Origin: Hyphomicrobiales bacterium | GTDB taxonomy: Bacteria > Pseudomonadota > Alphaproteobacteria > Rhizobiales > Rhizobiaceae | Length of the DNA: 64,000 bases | Assembly: GCA_900466605.1 (NCBI GenBank) | Contig: UBMU01000037.1 | Location: 23,863 to 87,862 of the forward strand | Direction: 5' to 3' | Shown here: one piece after another, positions 26,195 through 34,980 of the stretch | Position numbering within the stretch: position 1 is the first letter of the stretch | How the letters are laid out: every line of letters begins with the position of its first letter | The notes under the pieces: model-generated | Seen by the model: only the letters and a program-made list of their open reading frames with translations | Databases searched by the model: none | Told to the model about the DNA's origin: nothing | Made by a program: the position numbers and the translations under genes

Positions 26195-26210
26195 TGGAAT
26201 TTTCATTCCA
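26195..26210. promoter_or_regulatory. Predicted IolR operator upstream of idhA
   Basis: TGGAAT-TTTC-ATTCCA is a perfect palindrome containing GGAA-N6-TTCC, the recognition pattern reported for rhizobial IolR (RpiR-type repressor of inositol genes). It lies about 50 bp upstream of the idhA start. Confidence 0.7.
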
Positions 26211-26300
26211 TTTAATGGTCGCCGCGTCAAGTCCGCGGCCCTTTCACATTTATGGAATCCATCCTAAAGACATGTGATCGAAATACGGCACGGGACAAAT

Positions 26301-26573
26301 ATGCAACTCATCGATCCGAACCATCCGGCCTATCGCCCGATCTGGGCCCGTATACTGATTGTGGCTGTTTGCTTCGGCTGGGCGCTGGTCGAAATCATTA
26401 CCGGAGATCCGTTCTGGGCGGTTCTGTCGGGCGGCGCCGGTGTCTACGCTGTCTATATGCTGTTCTGGACCTATAAGCCGCAGCCCGCGGAAACTGCTGC
26501 GCCGCCGTCTTCCGATGACGGGGACGACAACGAAGCCGAAGAAGGCAAAGAAGAAAAGAAAGACGTGGACTAA
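26301..26573 (+). CDS. Small membrane protein with acidic tail
   Basis: 90 residues from the ATG at 26301 (weak ribosome binding site). Two adjacent hydrophobic segments (about 15-33 and 38-57, RILIVAVCFGWALVEII and PFWAVLSGGAGVYAVYMLF) then a charged tail rich in Asp, Glu and Lys (DDGDDNEAEEGKEEKK). Conserved hypothetical type in Rhizobiaceae, function unknown. Convergent with, and directly abutting, the J-domain-like gene. Confidence 0.7.
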   Translation: MQLIDPNHPAYRPIWARILIVAVCFGWALVEIITGDPFWAVLSGGAGVYAVYMLFWTYKPQPAETAAPPSSDDGDDNEAEEGKEEKKDVD

Positions 26574-27068
26574 TCAGCGGGCAAGGCGCCGCAACGCTTT
26601 GTCGATCAGCAGATTTGCCGTGGTCATCCGCTTGGTGGCGTTTTCACGGAATAGCGGGTGAACGCGATCGGGATGATTCTTCTTGGCAAAGGCGCGGCGT
26701 TTTACGCTCAGACTTTGCGCCGTGTCGCGCGCGGAAATACCGAGTTCGGCGGCGATGTCCTCTGCTGCAATGCGCGTGAGATAGTCAGGCATTACCGGCT
26801 CGGGCTCAGGCTCAGGCTTGGACTCAGGAGGCGGCTCTGGTTCAGCCGACTGCTCGGCCATGTTATCCGGATGGGGGAATTCGAGTGTTTCGAAATACGC
26901 CTGATCTGGCCGTGCTGACGATGCCGAGACCCCTTCCATGACATCGAAGGCGAGGCCGGCATTGAGGCCACTCACACGGGCCGTCGGTGCGTCTTGCTCT
27001 GCTGTGTCATCGTCTTCCGCTTTCAGGCGATCGAGGACGGACTGGAACAGGGATTGGCCGAGCAGCAT
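26574..27068 (-). CDS. J-domain-like hypothetical protein
   Basis: 164 residues. The C-terminal third (about 100-164) looks like a divergent J domain: helix-forming segment, KKNHPDRVHP with the HPD tripeptide at 132-134 that J proteins use to stimulate DnaK, then helix TTANLLIDKALRRL. The middle is a Pro/Glu repeat linker (EPEPPPESKPEPEPEPV), and the N-terminal half is acidic and unrecognised. No zinc-finger or C-terminal DnaJ domains, so it may be a dedicated DnaK co-chaperone or only a J-fold protein. Stop codon abuts that of the convergent small membrane protein. Confidence 0.7.
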   Translation of the reverse strand: MLLGQSLFQSVLDRLKAEDDDTAEQDAPTARVSGLNAGLAFDVMEGVSASSARPDQAYFETLEFPHPDNMAEQSAEPEPPPESKPEPEPEPVMPDYLTRIAAEDIAAELGISARDTAQSLSVKRRAFAKKNHPDRVHPLFRENATKRMTTANLLIDKALRRLAR

Positions 27069-27122
27069 GATTGCTTCCTTTTGAGGCCCGCATTAGATGC
27101 GAGCAAGATGGTGCAAGCCTTG

Positions 27123-28130
27123 TCAGGCTGCAGCCGCCTTCTTGCTCTCTGCCAGCACGAGGTCATAAAGCAGCCGTGCGCTTGGGGGCAGGGCACGCTC
27201 CTTGACGGTGATCAAACTGTAAGGCCTCACGTTGATATCGAAATCGATCGGCAGTACGCGCACATCCGAGGCTTTTGACTTTTGGGACGCCAGAAACTGC
27301 GCCACGTCGAGCGCAATCGGCGCGATTGCGTCCGTCTGGCAGACCGTCGCGCACGTCAGCAGCAGAGAAGAGGTGTTGACGATATTTTCCGGCAGCGATA
27401 CCCCTCGCGAAAGGAACAGGTCTTCGATCGTTCGGCGCAGGAGCGTCCCGGCCGGCTGGAAGACCCAGTCATATTGTGGAAGGTCCTCCAGCGAGGCGAC
27501 CTTCTTCTTCAGCAGTGGATGGCCGCCGCGCACGATCAGGCACGCCTTCTCCACGCCGATTTCCTGAACTTGGAACAAGCGTGGATTGAGATCGTCGGGG
27601 ATGCGGCTGATGATGAAGTCGTGTCGGGCGGCAAGCAGTTCGCGCGCAAGCACATTGCTCGTTTCAACCTGTATGGTGACTTCTATGCCGGGAAGGGAAC
27701 TTCTGACGCGCTTGATCGCTGGTACGACCAGGCTCATTGCAGGAGCGGTGACCGCGCCGATGAACACGGCGCCGCCTTTTCCTGTCTTCAGTTCGGCAAT
27801 TTCTCGGCCGGCCTCCCGCAGCTCCAGCATGATCTTGCGCGCGCGCCTGGCAAGTGCCTGGCCGAAGGCCGTGAGCACGACGCCGCGCGCAACGCGCTCA
27901 TAAAGCGGTGTCTTAACAATCGACTCCATTTCCGACAGGATTCGCGATGCGGCCGGCTGTGAAATGTTAAGCGCTTCCGCCGCCGCGGAAATTTGACCGC
28001 TATCTTCGATTGCGACGATTATCCGCAGGTGATTCAGCTTAAGGCCCGATCTCAAAAGGGCGTCATCACCGAAAATATCAGTGTGAATATCCACATGGGC
28101 ATGTGTCTGCGGGTCCGAGATGATCGTCAT
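27123..28130 (-). CDS. gbpR: LysR-family regulator of chvE (GbpR-like)
   Basis: 335 residues from the ATG at 28130 (GGGAGG 8 nt upstream); the ATG at 28157 lacks such a site. Unusual N-terminal extension of about 30 residues before the helix-turn-helix (LKLNHLRIIVAIEDSGQISAAAE, SQPAASRILSEME), followed by the LysR effector domain. Divergent position from chvE and the overall pattern match GbpR, the galactose/arabinose-responsive activator of chvE in Agrobacterium and relatives. A short palindrome lies between the genes. Confidence 0.85.
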   Translation of the reverse strand: MTIISDPQTHAHVDIHTDIFGDDALLRSGLKLNHLRIIVAIEDSGQISAAAEALNISQPAASRILSEMESIVKTPLYERVARGVVLTAFGQALARRARKIMLELREAGREIAELKTGKGGAVFIGAVTAPAMSLVVPAIKRVRSSLPGIEVTIQVETSNVLARELLAARHDFIISRIPDDLNPRLFQVQEIGVEKACLIVRGGHPLLKKKVASLEDLPQYDWVFQPAGTLLRRTIEDLFLSRGVSLPENIVNTSSLLLTCATVCQTDAIAPIALDVAQFLASQKSKASDVRVLPIDFDINVRPYSLITVKERALPPSARLLYDLVLAESKKAAAA

Positions 28131-28158
28131 GGTTGCGGCCTCCCAACCGTGCTCCATT

Positions 28159-28173
28159 AAAAGTAATACTTTT
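28159..28173. promoter_or_regulatory. Palindrome in gbpR-chvE intergenic region
   Basis: AAAAGT-AAT-ACTTTT, perfect 6-bp arms, 28 bp upstream of the gbpR start. A candidate GbpR (LysR-type) site or part of the gbpR promoter. The remainder of the 273-bp gap must hold the chvE promoter; a TTGACA hexamer occurs near 28218 but I see no convincing matching -10. Confidence 0.35.
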
Positions 28174-28403
28174 TAACGATATACCAAAAATGTTATGCGC
28201 TTTGCCAGTTATTCTATTTGACAGTTATGGGAATCCATACCAGTTTGCCGCCGTGTGCTGGTTGGCACTCAACACGTGTGAGAGCGTGGAGGAGACCTAC
28301 TTCGTTTCTCACCATCTGAAGTATTATCCAAGACGGAACCTGCCACAGTTTCGGAGCGGACGATTTTTCGTCCGAGCGTTTATTAACTAAGGGAGAGAGA
28401 GAT

Positions 28404-29468
28404 ATGAAAACCATTATCTCATTGATGGCAGCGGCGGCCTTCGGCGTCGCGTCGTTCGTTGTACCGGCTATGGCAGCCGACAAGGGCGCTGTAGGCATTG
28501 CTATGCCGACAAAGTCGTCCGCTCGCTGGATCGATGACGGCAACAACATCGTCAAGCAGCTCCAGGATGCTGGCTACACCACCGACCTGCAGTACGCCGA
28601 CGACGACATTCCGAACCAGCTGTCTCAGATTGAGAACATGGTCACGAAGGGCGTCAAGGTTCTCGTCATCGCCGCAATCGACGGCACGACGCTTTCCGAC
28701 GTTCTCCAGAAGGCTCACGACGCAGGCATCAAGGTCATTGCTTATGACCGTCTGATCCGCGACTCGGGCAACGTCGACTATTACGCGACGTTCGACAACT
28801 TCAAGGTCGGCGTTCTGCAGGCAACCTCCATCGTTGACGCGCTTGGCCTCAAGGATGGCAAGGGCCCGTTCAACATCGAGCTCTTCGGCGGTTCGCCTGA
28901 CGACAACAACGCCTTCTTCTTCTACGATGGCGCTATGTCTGTTCTGCAGCCCTACATCGACAGCGGCAAGCTCGTCGTAAAGTCTGGCCAGACCGGCATG
29001 GACAAGGTCGGTACTCTGCGTTGGGATCCGGCAACGGCCCAGGCTCGTATGGACAACCTGCTCTCGGCTAACTACACCGACGCGAAGGTCAATGCAGTTC
29101 TGTCGCCTTACGACGGTCTGTCCATCGGCATCATCTCGTCGCTGAAGGGCGTCGGCTACGGTTCCGGCGATCAGCCGCTCCCGATCGTTTCCGGTCAGGA
29201 CGCTGAAGTTCCGTCGGTCAAGTCGATCATCGCTGGCGAGCAGCACTCCACGATCTTCAAGGACACCCGTGACCTCGCAAAGGTCACCGTCGGCATGGTC
29301 AACGCCCTGATGGAAGGCAAGGAGCCTGAAGTCAACGACACCAAGACCTACGACAACGGCGTCAAGGTCATCCCGTCCTACCTGCTGACTCCGGTCGCAG
29401 TCGACAAGACCAACTACGAGAAGATCCTCGTTGAAGGCGGTTACTACAAGGCTGACCAGCTGAAGTAA
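28404..29468 (+). CDS. chvE: Multiple sugar-binding periplasmic protein ChvE
   Basis: 354 residues; AGGGAGAGAGAT lies just before the ATG. Signal peptide of about 25 residues (VPAMA then ADKGAVG). Periplasmic binding protein type 1 with the ChvE sequence pattern GIAMPTKSSARWIDDGNN, VIAYDRLIRDSGNVDYYATFDN and PIVSGQDAEVPSV. ChvE binds galactose, glucose, arabinose, xylose and related sugars; it feeds the GguAB importer and, in Agrobacterium, presents sugars to the VirA sensor and mediates chemotaxis. Followed by a hairpin before gguA. Codon use is strongly biased toward a highly expressed gene. Confidence 0.96.
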   Translation: MKTIISLMAAAAFGVASFVVPAMAADKGAVGIAMPTKSSARWIDDGNNIVKQLQDAGYTTDLQYADDDIPNQLSQIENMVTKGVKVLVIAAIDGTTLSDVLQKAHDAGIKVIAYDRLIRDSGNVDYYATFDNFKVGVLQATSIVDALGLKDGKGPFNIELFGGSPDDNNAFFFYDGAMSVLQPYIDSGKLVVKSGQTGMDKVGTLRWDPATAQARMDNLLSANYTDAKVNAVLSPYDGLSIGIISSLKGVGYGSGDQPLPIVSGQDAEVPSVKSIIAGEQHSTIFKDTRDLAKVTVGMVNALMEGKEPEVNDTKTYDNGVKVIPSYLLTPVAVDKTNYEKILVEGGYYKADQLK

Positions 29469-29485
29469 TAATCTTACGAAGTTGG

Positions 29486-29512
29486 CCGGAACCTGCTGCT
29501 TGCGGGTTCCGG
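29486..29512 (+). terminator. Hairpin between chvE and gguA
   Basis: Perfect 8-bp arms (CCGGAACC / GGTTCCGG) with an 11-nt loop, then a T-rich stretch (TCTTCAATTTT). Placed 17 bp after the chvE stop and inside the operon; probably partial termination that lowers transporter relative to binding protein. Confidence 0.65.
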
Positions 29513-29560
29513 TCTTCAATTTTATGATCGCCGCGTCCCTTTGGCTGCTGGCGCTGGATT

Positions 29561-31105
29561 ATGACCATGGACAATACAATCCTCGAAATGCGGAACATCA
29601 CCAAGACGTTCCCAGGCGTGAAGGCGCTTGAGAATGTGAACCTCAAGGTTCGTCAAGGTGAGATCCATGCATTGGTGGGTGAAAACGGGGCCGGAAAGTC
29701 GACCCTGATGAAGGTTCTCTCCGGCGTTTACCCGGCCGGAACTTACGACGGCGACATTGTCTACGAAGGCGACGTCCGTCATTTCAAGGCGCTCAAAGAT
29801 TCCGAAGAAATCGGCATCGTCATCATTCACCAGGAGCTCGCCCTTGTGCCGCTTCTGTCGATCGCCGAAAACATTTTCCTCGGCAACGAAGTCGCGAAGA
29901 ACGGCATCATTGCGTGGCAGGAAGCCTTCAAGCGCACCAAGGTGCTGCTGAGCAAGGTCGGCCTCAAGGAATCGCCGGAAACGCTCGTTACGGACATTGG
30001 CGTCGGCAAGCAGCAGCTCGTCGAAATCGCCAAGGCGCTGTCGAAGAGCGTCAAGCTGCTGATCCTCGACGAGCCGACGGCCTCGCTCAACGAAAAGGAT
30101 TCCGATGCGCTGCTCGAACTCCTGATCGAGTTCCGCAATCAGGGCTTGACCTCGATCATCATCACGCACAAGCTCAACGAAGTGCGTAAGGTTGCTGACC
30201 AGATCACTGTTCTGCGTGACGGCATGACGGTCAAGTCGCTCGACTGTCGGACCGAAGAGATCAGCGAAGACATCATCATCAAGAACATGGTGGGTCGCGA
30301 GCTGGCCGATCGTTATCCGCCGCGCTCCGTGCCGATCGGCGAAACGATCCTTGAGGTCAAGGACTGGAACGCCTTCCACCAGCAACACCGGGACCGTCAG
30401 GTTCTGCATGACATCAACATCAACGTCCGCAAGGGCGAGGTGGTCGGCATTGCCGGTCTGATGGGCGCGGGACGTACCGAGTTCGCGATGAGCGTTTTCG
30501 GCAAATCCTACGGCCACAAGATTTCGGGCGAAGTGTCGATGCACGGCAAGTCCGTCGATGTCAGCACTGTTCGCAAGGCGATCGACTCTGGTCTGGCCTA
30601 CGTGACCGAGGACCGAAAGCATCTTGGCCTCGTGTTGGGCGAAAACATCGTTCACAACACGACGCTCGCCAATCTTGCAGGCGTGTCCAGTGCAACTGTT
30701 ATCGACACCATCAAGGAATCGAAGATCGCGTCGGACTATCGCTCGAAACTGCGTATCCGCAGCTCCAGCATCTTCCAGGAAACGGTCAATCTCTCAGGCG
30801 GAAACCAGCAGAAGGTCGTTCTGTCCAAGTGGCTGTTCTCCGATCCCGACATCCTGATTCTCGACGAACCCACTCGCGGTATTGATGTCGGTGCAAAATA
30901 CGAAATCTATACTATCATCAACCAGCTCGCAGCCGATGGTAAGGGCGTTCTGATGATTTCATCGGAAATGCCAGAACTGCTTGGCACGTGCGACCGCATC
31001 TACGTCATGAATGAAGGACGTATCGTTGCGGAACTGCCAAAGGGAGAGGCGAGCCAAGAAACCATCATGCGCGCTATAATGCGCTCAGGGGAGAAGAAAC
31101 AATGA
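29561..31105 (+). CDS. gguA: Sugar ABC transporter ATPase GguA
   Basis: 514 residues with two ABC domains. First domain: Walker A GENGAGKST (40-48), signature LVEIAKAL region, Walker B LLILDEPTASL. Second domain is degenerate at Walker A (GLMGAGRTE) but keeps LSGGNQQKV and ILILDEPTRGID. This is the usual layout for mono-saccharide importers of the MglA/RbsA type. It energises the ChvE-dependent importer at the cytoplasmic face. ATGs at 29561 and 29567 are both possible. The gguB start overlaps its stop (ATGA), so the two are translationally coupled. Confidence 0.95.
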   Translation: MTMDNTILEMRNITKTFPGVKALENVNLKVRQGEIHALVGENGAGKSTLMKVLSGVYPAGTYDGDIVYEGDVRHFKALKDSEEIGIVIIHQELALVPLLSIAENIFLGNEVAKNGIIAWQEAFKRTKVLLSKVGLKESPETLVTDIGVGKQQLVEIAKALSKSVKLLILDEPTASLNEKDSDALLELLIEFRNQGLTSIIITHKLNEVRKVADQITVLRDGMTVKSLDCRTEEISEDIIIKNMVGRELADRYPPRSVPIGETILEVKDWNAFHQQHRDRQVLHDININVRKGEVVGIAGLMGAGRTEFAMSVFGKSYGHKISGEVSMHGKSVDVSTVRKAIDSGLAYVTEDRKHLGLVLGENIVHNTTLANLAGVSSATVIDTIKESKIASDYRSKLRIRSSSIFQETVNLSGGNQQKVVLSKWLFSDPDILILDEPTRGIDVGAKYEIYTIINQLAADGKGVLMISSEMPELLGTCDRIYVMNEGRIVAELPKGEASQETIMRAIMRSGEKKQ

Positions 31106-32310
31106 CTCCGGTCAACCCTTCAGCCACCGAGGAAAGCAACGTCGTTTCCGTTGCCGACTATATCCGCAGCAACATCCGCGAATACGGCATGCTCATCGCG
31201 CTCGTCGCGATCATGGTGTTCTTCCAGTTCTACACGGGCGGCATCCTGTTCAAGCCGGTTAACCTGACGAACCTCGTTCTGCAGAACTCGTTCATCGTCA
31301 TCATGGCGCTCGGCATGCTGCTCGTCATCGTGGCCGGCCATATCGACCTGTCGGTCGGTTCGATCGTCGCCTTCGTCGGTGCGATCGCGGCTATCTTAAC
31401 CGTCAACATGCAGATGAACTTCGTCCTGGCGGGCATTCTCTGCCTGATCATCGGCGGTGTCATCGGCGCGGCCCAAGGCTACTGGATCGCCTATCATCGC
31501 ATCCCGTCCTTCATCGTGACGCTCGCCGGCATGCTCGTCTTCCGCGGCCTGACGCTGTTCGTCCTTGGTGGCAAGAACATCGGCCCGTTTCCGAAGGACT
31601 TCCAGGTCATCTCGACCGGCTTCCTGCCTGGCGACATGATCGATATCGCCGGCACCCCGCTGCATTCGACCTCGGTTGTCCTGACCCTGATCGGCACTGT
31701 CGTGCTCTTCTATCTGGCCTGGCGTCGCCGCAAGGTCAACGAGAGCCACGGCATCGATGTCGAGCCGATGAGCTTCTTCCTTGCGCAGAACGGCATCCTG
31801 TCGCTCGCGATCCTGTTCCTCGGCTACCAGCTGGCGAGCTACAAGGGCCTGCCGAACGTTCTCGTCGTCATGCTCGTGCTGATCGCGGCCTATGCCTTCG
31901 TCACGCGCCGCACCACGATCGGTCGCCGCATCTACGCCATGGGCGGCAATGAAAAGGCGACCAAGCTTTCGGGTATCAACACCGAGCGCCTGAGCTTCTT
32001 CACCTTCGTCAACATGGGCGTCCTCGCCGGTCTCGCCGGCATGATCATCGCGGCCCGCCTGAACTCGGCAACCCCTAAGGCCGGTGTTGGCTTCGAACTG
32101 GACGTCATCGCGGCCTGCTTCATCGGCGGTGCTTCGGCATCCGGCGGCGTTGGCAAGATCACCGGTGCTGTCATCGGCGCGTTCATCATGGGCGTCATGA
32201 ACAACGGCATGTCGATCGTCGGTCTCGGCATCGACTTCCAGCAGATGGTCAAGGGCCTCGTGCTCCTCGCTGCCGTCTTCTTTGACGTCTACAACAAGAA
32301 CAAGGGCTAA
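31102..32310 (+). CDS. gguB: Sugar ABC transporter permease GguB
   Basis: 402 residues, about ten membrane segments of the ribose/xylose permease family. Conserved landmarks are GHIDLSVGSIVAFVGA in the early loop and GGNEKATKLSGI, the ATPase-contacting cytoplasmic motif. It forms the inner-membrane channel of the ChvE-GguAB multiple-monosaccharide importer. Start overlaps the end of gguA; a hairpin follows 43 bp after the stop. Confidence 0.95.
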   Translation: MTPVNPSATEESNVVSVADYIRSNIREYGMLIALVAIMVFFQFYTGGILFKPVNLTNLVLQNSFIVIMALGMLLVIVAGHIDLSVGSIVAFVGAIAAILTVNMQMNFVLAGILCLIIGGVIGAAQGYWIAYHRIPSFIVTLAGMLVFRGLTLFVLGGKNIGPFPKDFQVISTGFLPGDMIDIAGTPLHSTSVVLTLIGTVVLFYLAWRRRKVNESHGIDVEPMSFFLAQNGILSLAILFLGYQLASYKGLPNVLVVMLVLIAAYAFVTRRTTIGRRIYAMGGNEKATKLSGINTERLSFFTFVNMGVLAGLAGMIIAARLNSATPKAGVGFELDVIAACFIGGASASGGVGKITGAVIGAFIMGVMNNGMSIVGLGIDFQQMVKGLVLLAAVFFDVYNKNKG

Positions 32311-32352
32311 GCGCTTCGGCGCTGCCCACGCATTCGCAGTCATGTGAACTTA

Positions 32353-32383
32353 CCAATCCGGCTCATCTAGAGAGCCGGATTGG
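32353..32383 (+). terminator. Hairpin between gguB and gguC
   Basis: Perfect 11-bp arms (CCAATCCGGCT / AGCCGGATTGG) with a 9-nt loop; no T run follows directly. Probably attenuating or stabilising rather than a full stop, since gguC follows 30 bp later with no obvious promoter gap. Confidence 0.6.
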
Positions 32384-32413
32384 CGGAGCATTTTCCGCGT
32401 TATCGAAAAAAGG

Positions 32414-33418
32414 ATGAAGACCGTGCTCATTTCGCAGATCAAGGGTTCGAACGGAGAGATCGTCGTCGCCGTGCGCGAGCCGGGCGGTACCGCGAAAGCC
32501 GTCAACAACGCCGGCAGTGTGTATGCGCTCGCCATGGAAGCCGCAAACGGTGGCAAGTCGCTCGCAGCAGTGATCGAGGCGCATGGTCTCGGTGATGCCG
32601 TCGATCTCGAAAAGGCCTATGCCGAAGGCAAGTTCCTGCCGCCGATGACGCATCCTGACGCTGCGCATCTGCACCTGACGGGCACCGGTCTGACGCATCT
32701 GGGTTCGGCGGCAACGCGCGACTCCATGCACAAGAAGACCTCCGAGGCTGCCGAAGAAACCCTCACGGACTCGATGAAGATGTTCAAGATGGGTCTCGAG
32801 AACGGCAAGCCGAAGGCCGGCGAAAAGGGCGTTCAGCCCGAGTGGTTCTACAAGGGCAACGGCTACGGTTCGGCTGCTCCAGGCGCACCGCTGGTTTCTC
32901 CGTCCTTCGCGCTCGATGGCGGCGAAGAGCCCGAAATGGCTGGCATCTATGTCATCGCTCAGGACGGCACGCCGTTCCGCATCGGCTTTGCGCTGTCGAA
33001 CGAGTTTTCCGACCATGTCACGGAGCGCCAGAACTATCTCTACCTCGCGCATTCCAAGCTGCGTCCGGCAAGCTTCGGCCCGGAGATCCGCATCGGTGCC
33101 GCGCCTGACGACATCCGCGGCACTTCGCGCATCAAGCGCGGCGATAAGGTGATCTTCGAAAAGCCGTTCCTGTCTGGTGAGGCGAACATGTCGCACACCT
33201 TCGCGAACCTCGAATACCACCACTTCAAGTACGGCCTGTTCCGTGTGCCCGGCGACGTTCACGTCCATATGTTCGGCACGGCGACGCTGTCGTTTGCCGA
33301 AGGCATCAAGACGGAAGAGGGCGACGTTTTTGAGATCGAAGTCGCCGACTTCGGCCTGCCGCTGCGCAATCCGCTGAAGATCGACGCCGAAGAAGAGATC
33401 GTCGTCAAGCAGCTCTGA
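32414..33418 (+). CDS. gguC: GguC, AraD1-type 2-keto-3-deoxy sugar acid dehydratase
   Basis: 334 residues of the GguC/AraD1 group, distantly related to the fumarylacetoacetate hydrolase fold. Segments such as THPDAAHLHLTGTGLTHLGS, GNGYGSAAPGAPL and EPEMAGIYVI with paired acidic residues fit metal-dependent FAH-fold enzymes. In related bacteria such proteins dehydrate L-2-keto-3-deoxyarabonate to alpha-ketoglutarate semialdehyde in the oxidative L-arabinose pathway. The following aldehyde dehydrogenase fits as the next enzyme. The ATG at 32414 sits directly on AAAAAAGG; a GTG at 32423 with better spacing is an alternative start. Confidence 0.88.
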   Translation: MKTVLISQIKGSNGEIVVAVREPGGTAKAVNNAGSVYALAMEAANGGKSLAAVIEAHGLGDAVDLEKAYAEGKFLPPMTHPDAAHLHLTGTGLTHLGSAATRDSMHKKTSEAAEETLTDSMKMFKMGLENGKPKAGEKGVQPEWFYKGNGYGSAAPGAPLVSPSFALDGGEEPEMAGIYVIAQDGTPFRIGFALSNEFSDHVTERQNYLYLAHSKLRPASFGPEIRIGAAPDDIRGTSRIKRGDKVIFEKPFLSGEANMSHTFANLEYHHFKYGLFRVPGDVHVHMFGTATLSFAEGIKTEEGDVFEIEVADFGLPLRNPLKIDAEEEIVVKQL

Positions 33419-33429
33419 GTTGGCATGGC

Positions 33430-33452
33430 CCGGCCGCCGTTTCGGCGGCCGG
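33430..33452 (+). terminator. Hairpin between gguC and aldehyde dehydrogenase
   Basis: Perfect 10-bp G+C-rich arms (CCGGCCGCCG / CGGCGGCCGG) with a TTT loop, followed by ACCGTTTT. Likely partial terminator; the next gene starts 37 bp later. Confidence 0.7.
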
Positions 33453-33489
33453 ACCGTTTTCATGAACGGTATCGGAGGCCAACCAGCCC

Positions 33490-34923
33490 ATGACCATCTA
33501 TCAGAACCTCATCGCCGGCGAATGGGTCGGTTCCGATGCGACCAGGAACATCAATCCGTCAGATACCAATGAGGTTGTCGGCCTCTACGCGGATGGTTCG
33601 GTCGAAGACACCAAGAATGCGATTGCCGCCGCCAAGGCTGCTTTCCCGGCATGGTCGCGCTCCGGCATCTGGGAACGCCACGTCATCCTGAAGAAGGCCG
33701 GCGACGAGATCATGGCCCGCAAGGACGAACTCGGCGCGCTGCTTGCCCGCGAAGAGGGCAAGACCCTTCCCGAGGCGATCGGCGAAACCATTCGCGCCAG
33801 CCAGATTTTCGAATTCTTCGCCGGTGAAGCACTGCGCCTTGCAGGCGAAGTCATTCCATCGGTTCGCCCTGATATCGGCGTCGAGATCACCCGCGATCCG
33901 CTCGGTGTCATCGGCATTATCACACCCTGGAATTTTCCGATTGCGATCCCCGCCTGGAAGCTCGCGCCGGCGCTTTGCTACGGCAACACCGTCGTCTTCA
34001 AGCCGGCGGAACTCGTACCTGGCTGCTCCTGGGCGATCGTCGATATCCTGCATCGTGCGGGTCTGCCGAAGGGTGTGCTGAACCTCGTCATGGGCAGAGG
34101 CTCGGTGGTCGGTCAGACCATGCTCGACAGCCCCGATGTGACCGGGATCACCTTTACCGGTTCGACCGGGACAGGCCGTCGTGTCGCATCTGCATCGATC
34201 GAACATAACCGCAAGTTCCAGCTGGAAATGGGCGGCAAGAATCCGATGGTCGTGCTCGACGATGCGGACCTCAGCGTTGCTGTCGAAGCAGCCGCCAATT
34301 CGGGTTTCTTCTCGACCGGCCAGCGCTGCACCGCGTCTTCGCGCCTGATCGTCACCGAGGGTATCCACGACAAGTTCGTGGCGGCGCTTGCGGCAAAGCT
34401 TGAAACGCTTGTCGTCGACAACGCCTTGAAGCCCGGCACGCATATCGGCCCTGTCGTCGATGAAAAGCAGCTGAAGACCGATACCGATTACATCGAGATC
34501 GGCCGGAACGAGGGCGCCAAGCTTGCCTTCGGCGGCGAGCTCATCAAGCGCGAGACGCCAGGTTTCTACCTGCAGCCGACGCTGTTTACGGAAGCGACCA
34601 ACCAGATGCGCATCAGCCGCGAGGAAATCTTTGGTCCTGTCGTTTCGGTCATCCGCGTCAAGGACTACGAGGAAGCGCTGGCAACCGCCAACGATACGCC
34701 CTTCGGTCTCTCGGCCGGCATTGCAACGACGAGCCTCAAGCACGCGACGCATTTCAAGCGGAACTCCGAAGCCGGCATGGTGATGGTCAACCTGCCGACC
34801 GCAGGCGTCGATTTCCACGTTCCGTTCGGCGGCCGCAAGGGCTCGTCCTACGGCCCGCGCGAGCAGGGCAAGTATGCGGCGGAGTTCTATACCAGCGTCA
34901 AGACGGCTTACACACTGGCCTAG
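33490..34923 (+). CDS. Aldehyde dehydrogenase, probable alpha-ketoglutarate semialdehyde dehydrogenase
   Basis: 477 residues; CGGAGG precedes the ATG at 33490. NAD(P)-dependent aldehyde dehydrogenase with TPWNFPIAIPAWK, FTGSTGTGRR, catalytic Glu246 (LEMGGKNP) and Cys280 (GQRCTASS). The DFHVPFGGRKGSSYGPREQG end resembles ketoglutarate semialdehyde dehydrogenases of sugar-acid pathways. Adjacent gguC would supply that semialdehyde, so together they funnel L-arabinose-type sugars imported via ChvE to 2-oxoglutarate. Substrate is inferred from context. Confidence 0.85.
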   Translation: MTIYQNLIAGEWVGSDATRNINPSDTNEVVGLYADGSVEDTKNAIAAAKAAFPAWSRSGIWERHVILKKAGDEIMARKDELGALLAREEGKTLPEAIGETIRASQIFEFFAGEALRLAGEVIPSVRPDIGVEITRDPLGVIGIITPWNFPIAIPAWKLAPALCYGNTVVFKPAELVPGCSWAIVDILHRAGLPKGVLNLVMGRGSVVGQTMLDSPDVTGITFTGSTGTGRRVASASIEHNRKFQLEMGGKNPMVVLDDADLSVAVEAAANSGFFSTGQRCTASSRLIVTEGIHDKFVAALAAKLETLVVDNALKPGTHIGPVVDEKQLKTDTDYIEIGRNEGAKLAFGGELIKRETPGFYLQPTLFTEATNQMRISREEIFGPVVSVIRVKDYEEALATANDTPFGLSAGIATTSLKHATHFKRNSEAGMVMVNLPTAGVDFHVPFGGRKGSSYGPREQGKYAAEFYTSVKTAYTLA

Positions 34924-34950
34924 TAGGCCACCTGGCTCTGGCAAAACGTA

Positions 34951-34977
34951 AAAGGCGGGAAGAGATCCCGCCTTTTG
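34951..34977. terminator. Bidirectional intrinsic terminator
   Basis: Perfect 10-bp arms (AAAGGCGGGA / TCCCGCCTTT) with an AGAGA loop; A-rich on the left and T-rich on the right, so it works on both strands. It separates the convergent aldehyde dehydrogenase and HD-GYP genes. Confidence 0.92.
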
Positions 34978-34980
34978 TCA

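Noticed and set aside
28419..29519. A 366-codon minus-strand frame opposite chvE
   Set aside because: Antisense of a strongly codon-biased gene; no recognisable domain and no ribosome binding site.
33559..34944. A 461-codon minus-strand frame opposite the aldehyde dehydrogenase
   Set aside because: Shadow of a complete enzyme on the plus strand; no family pattern.
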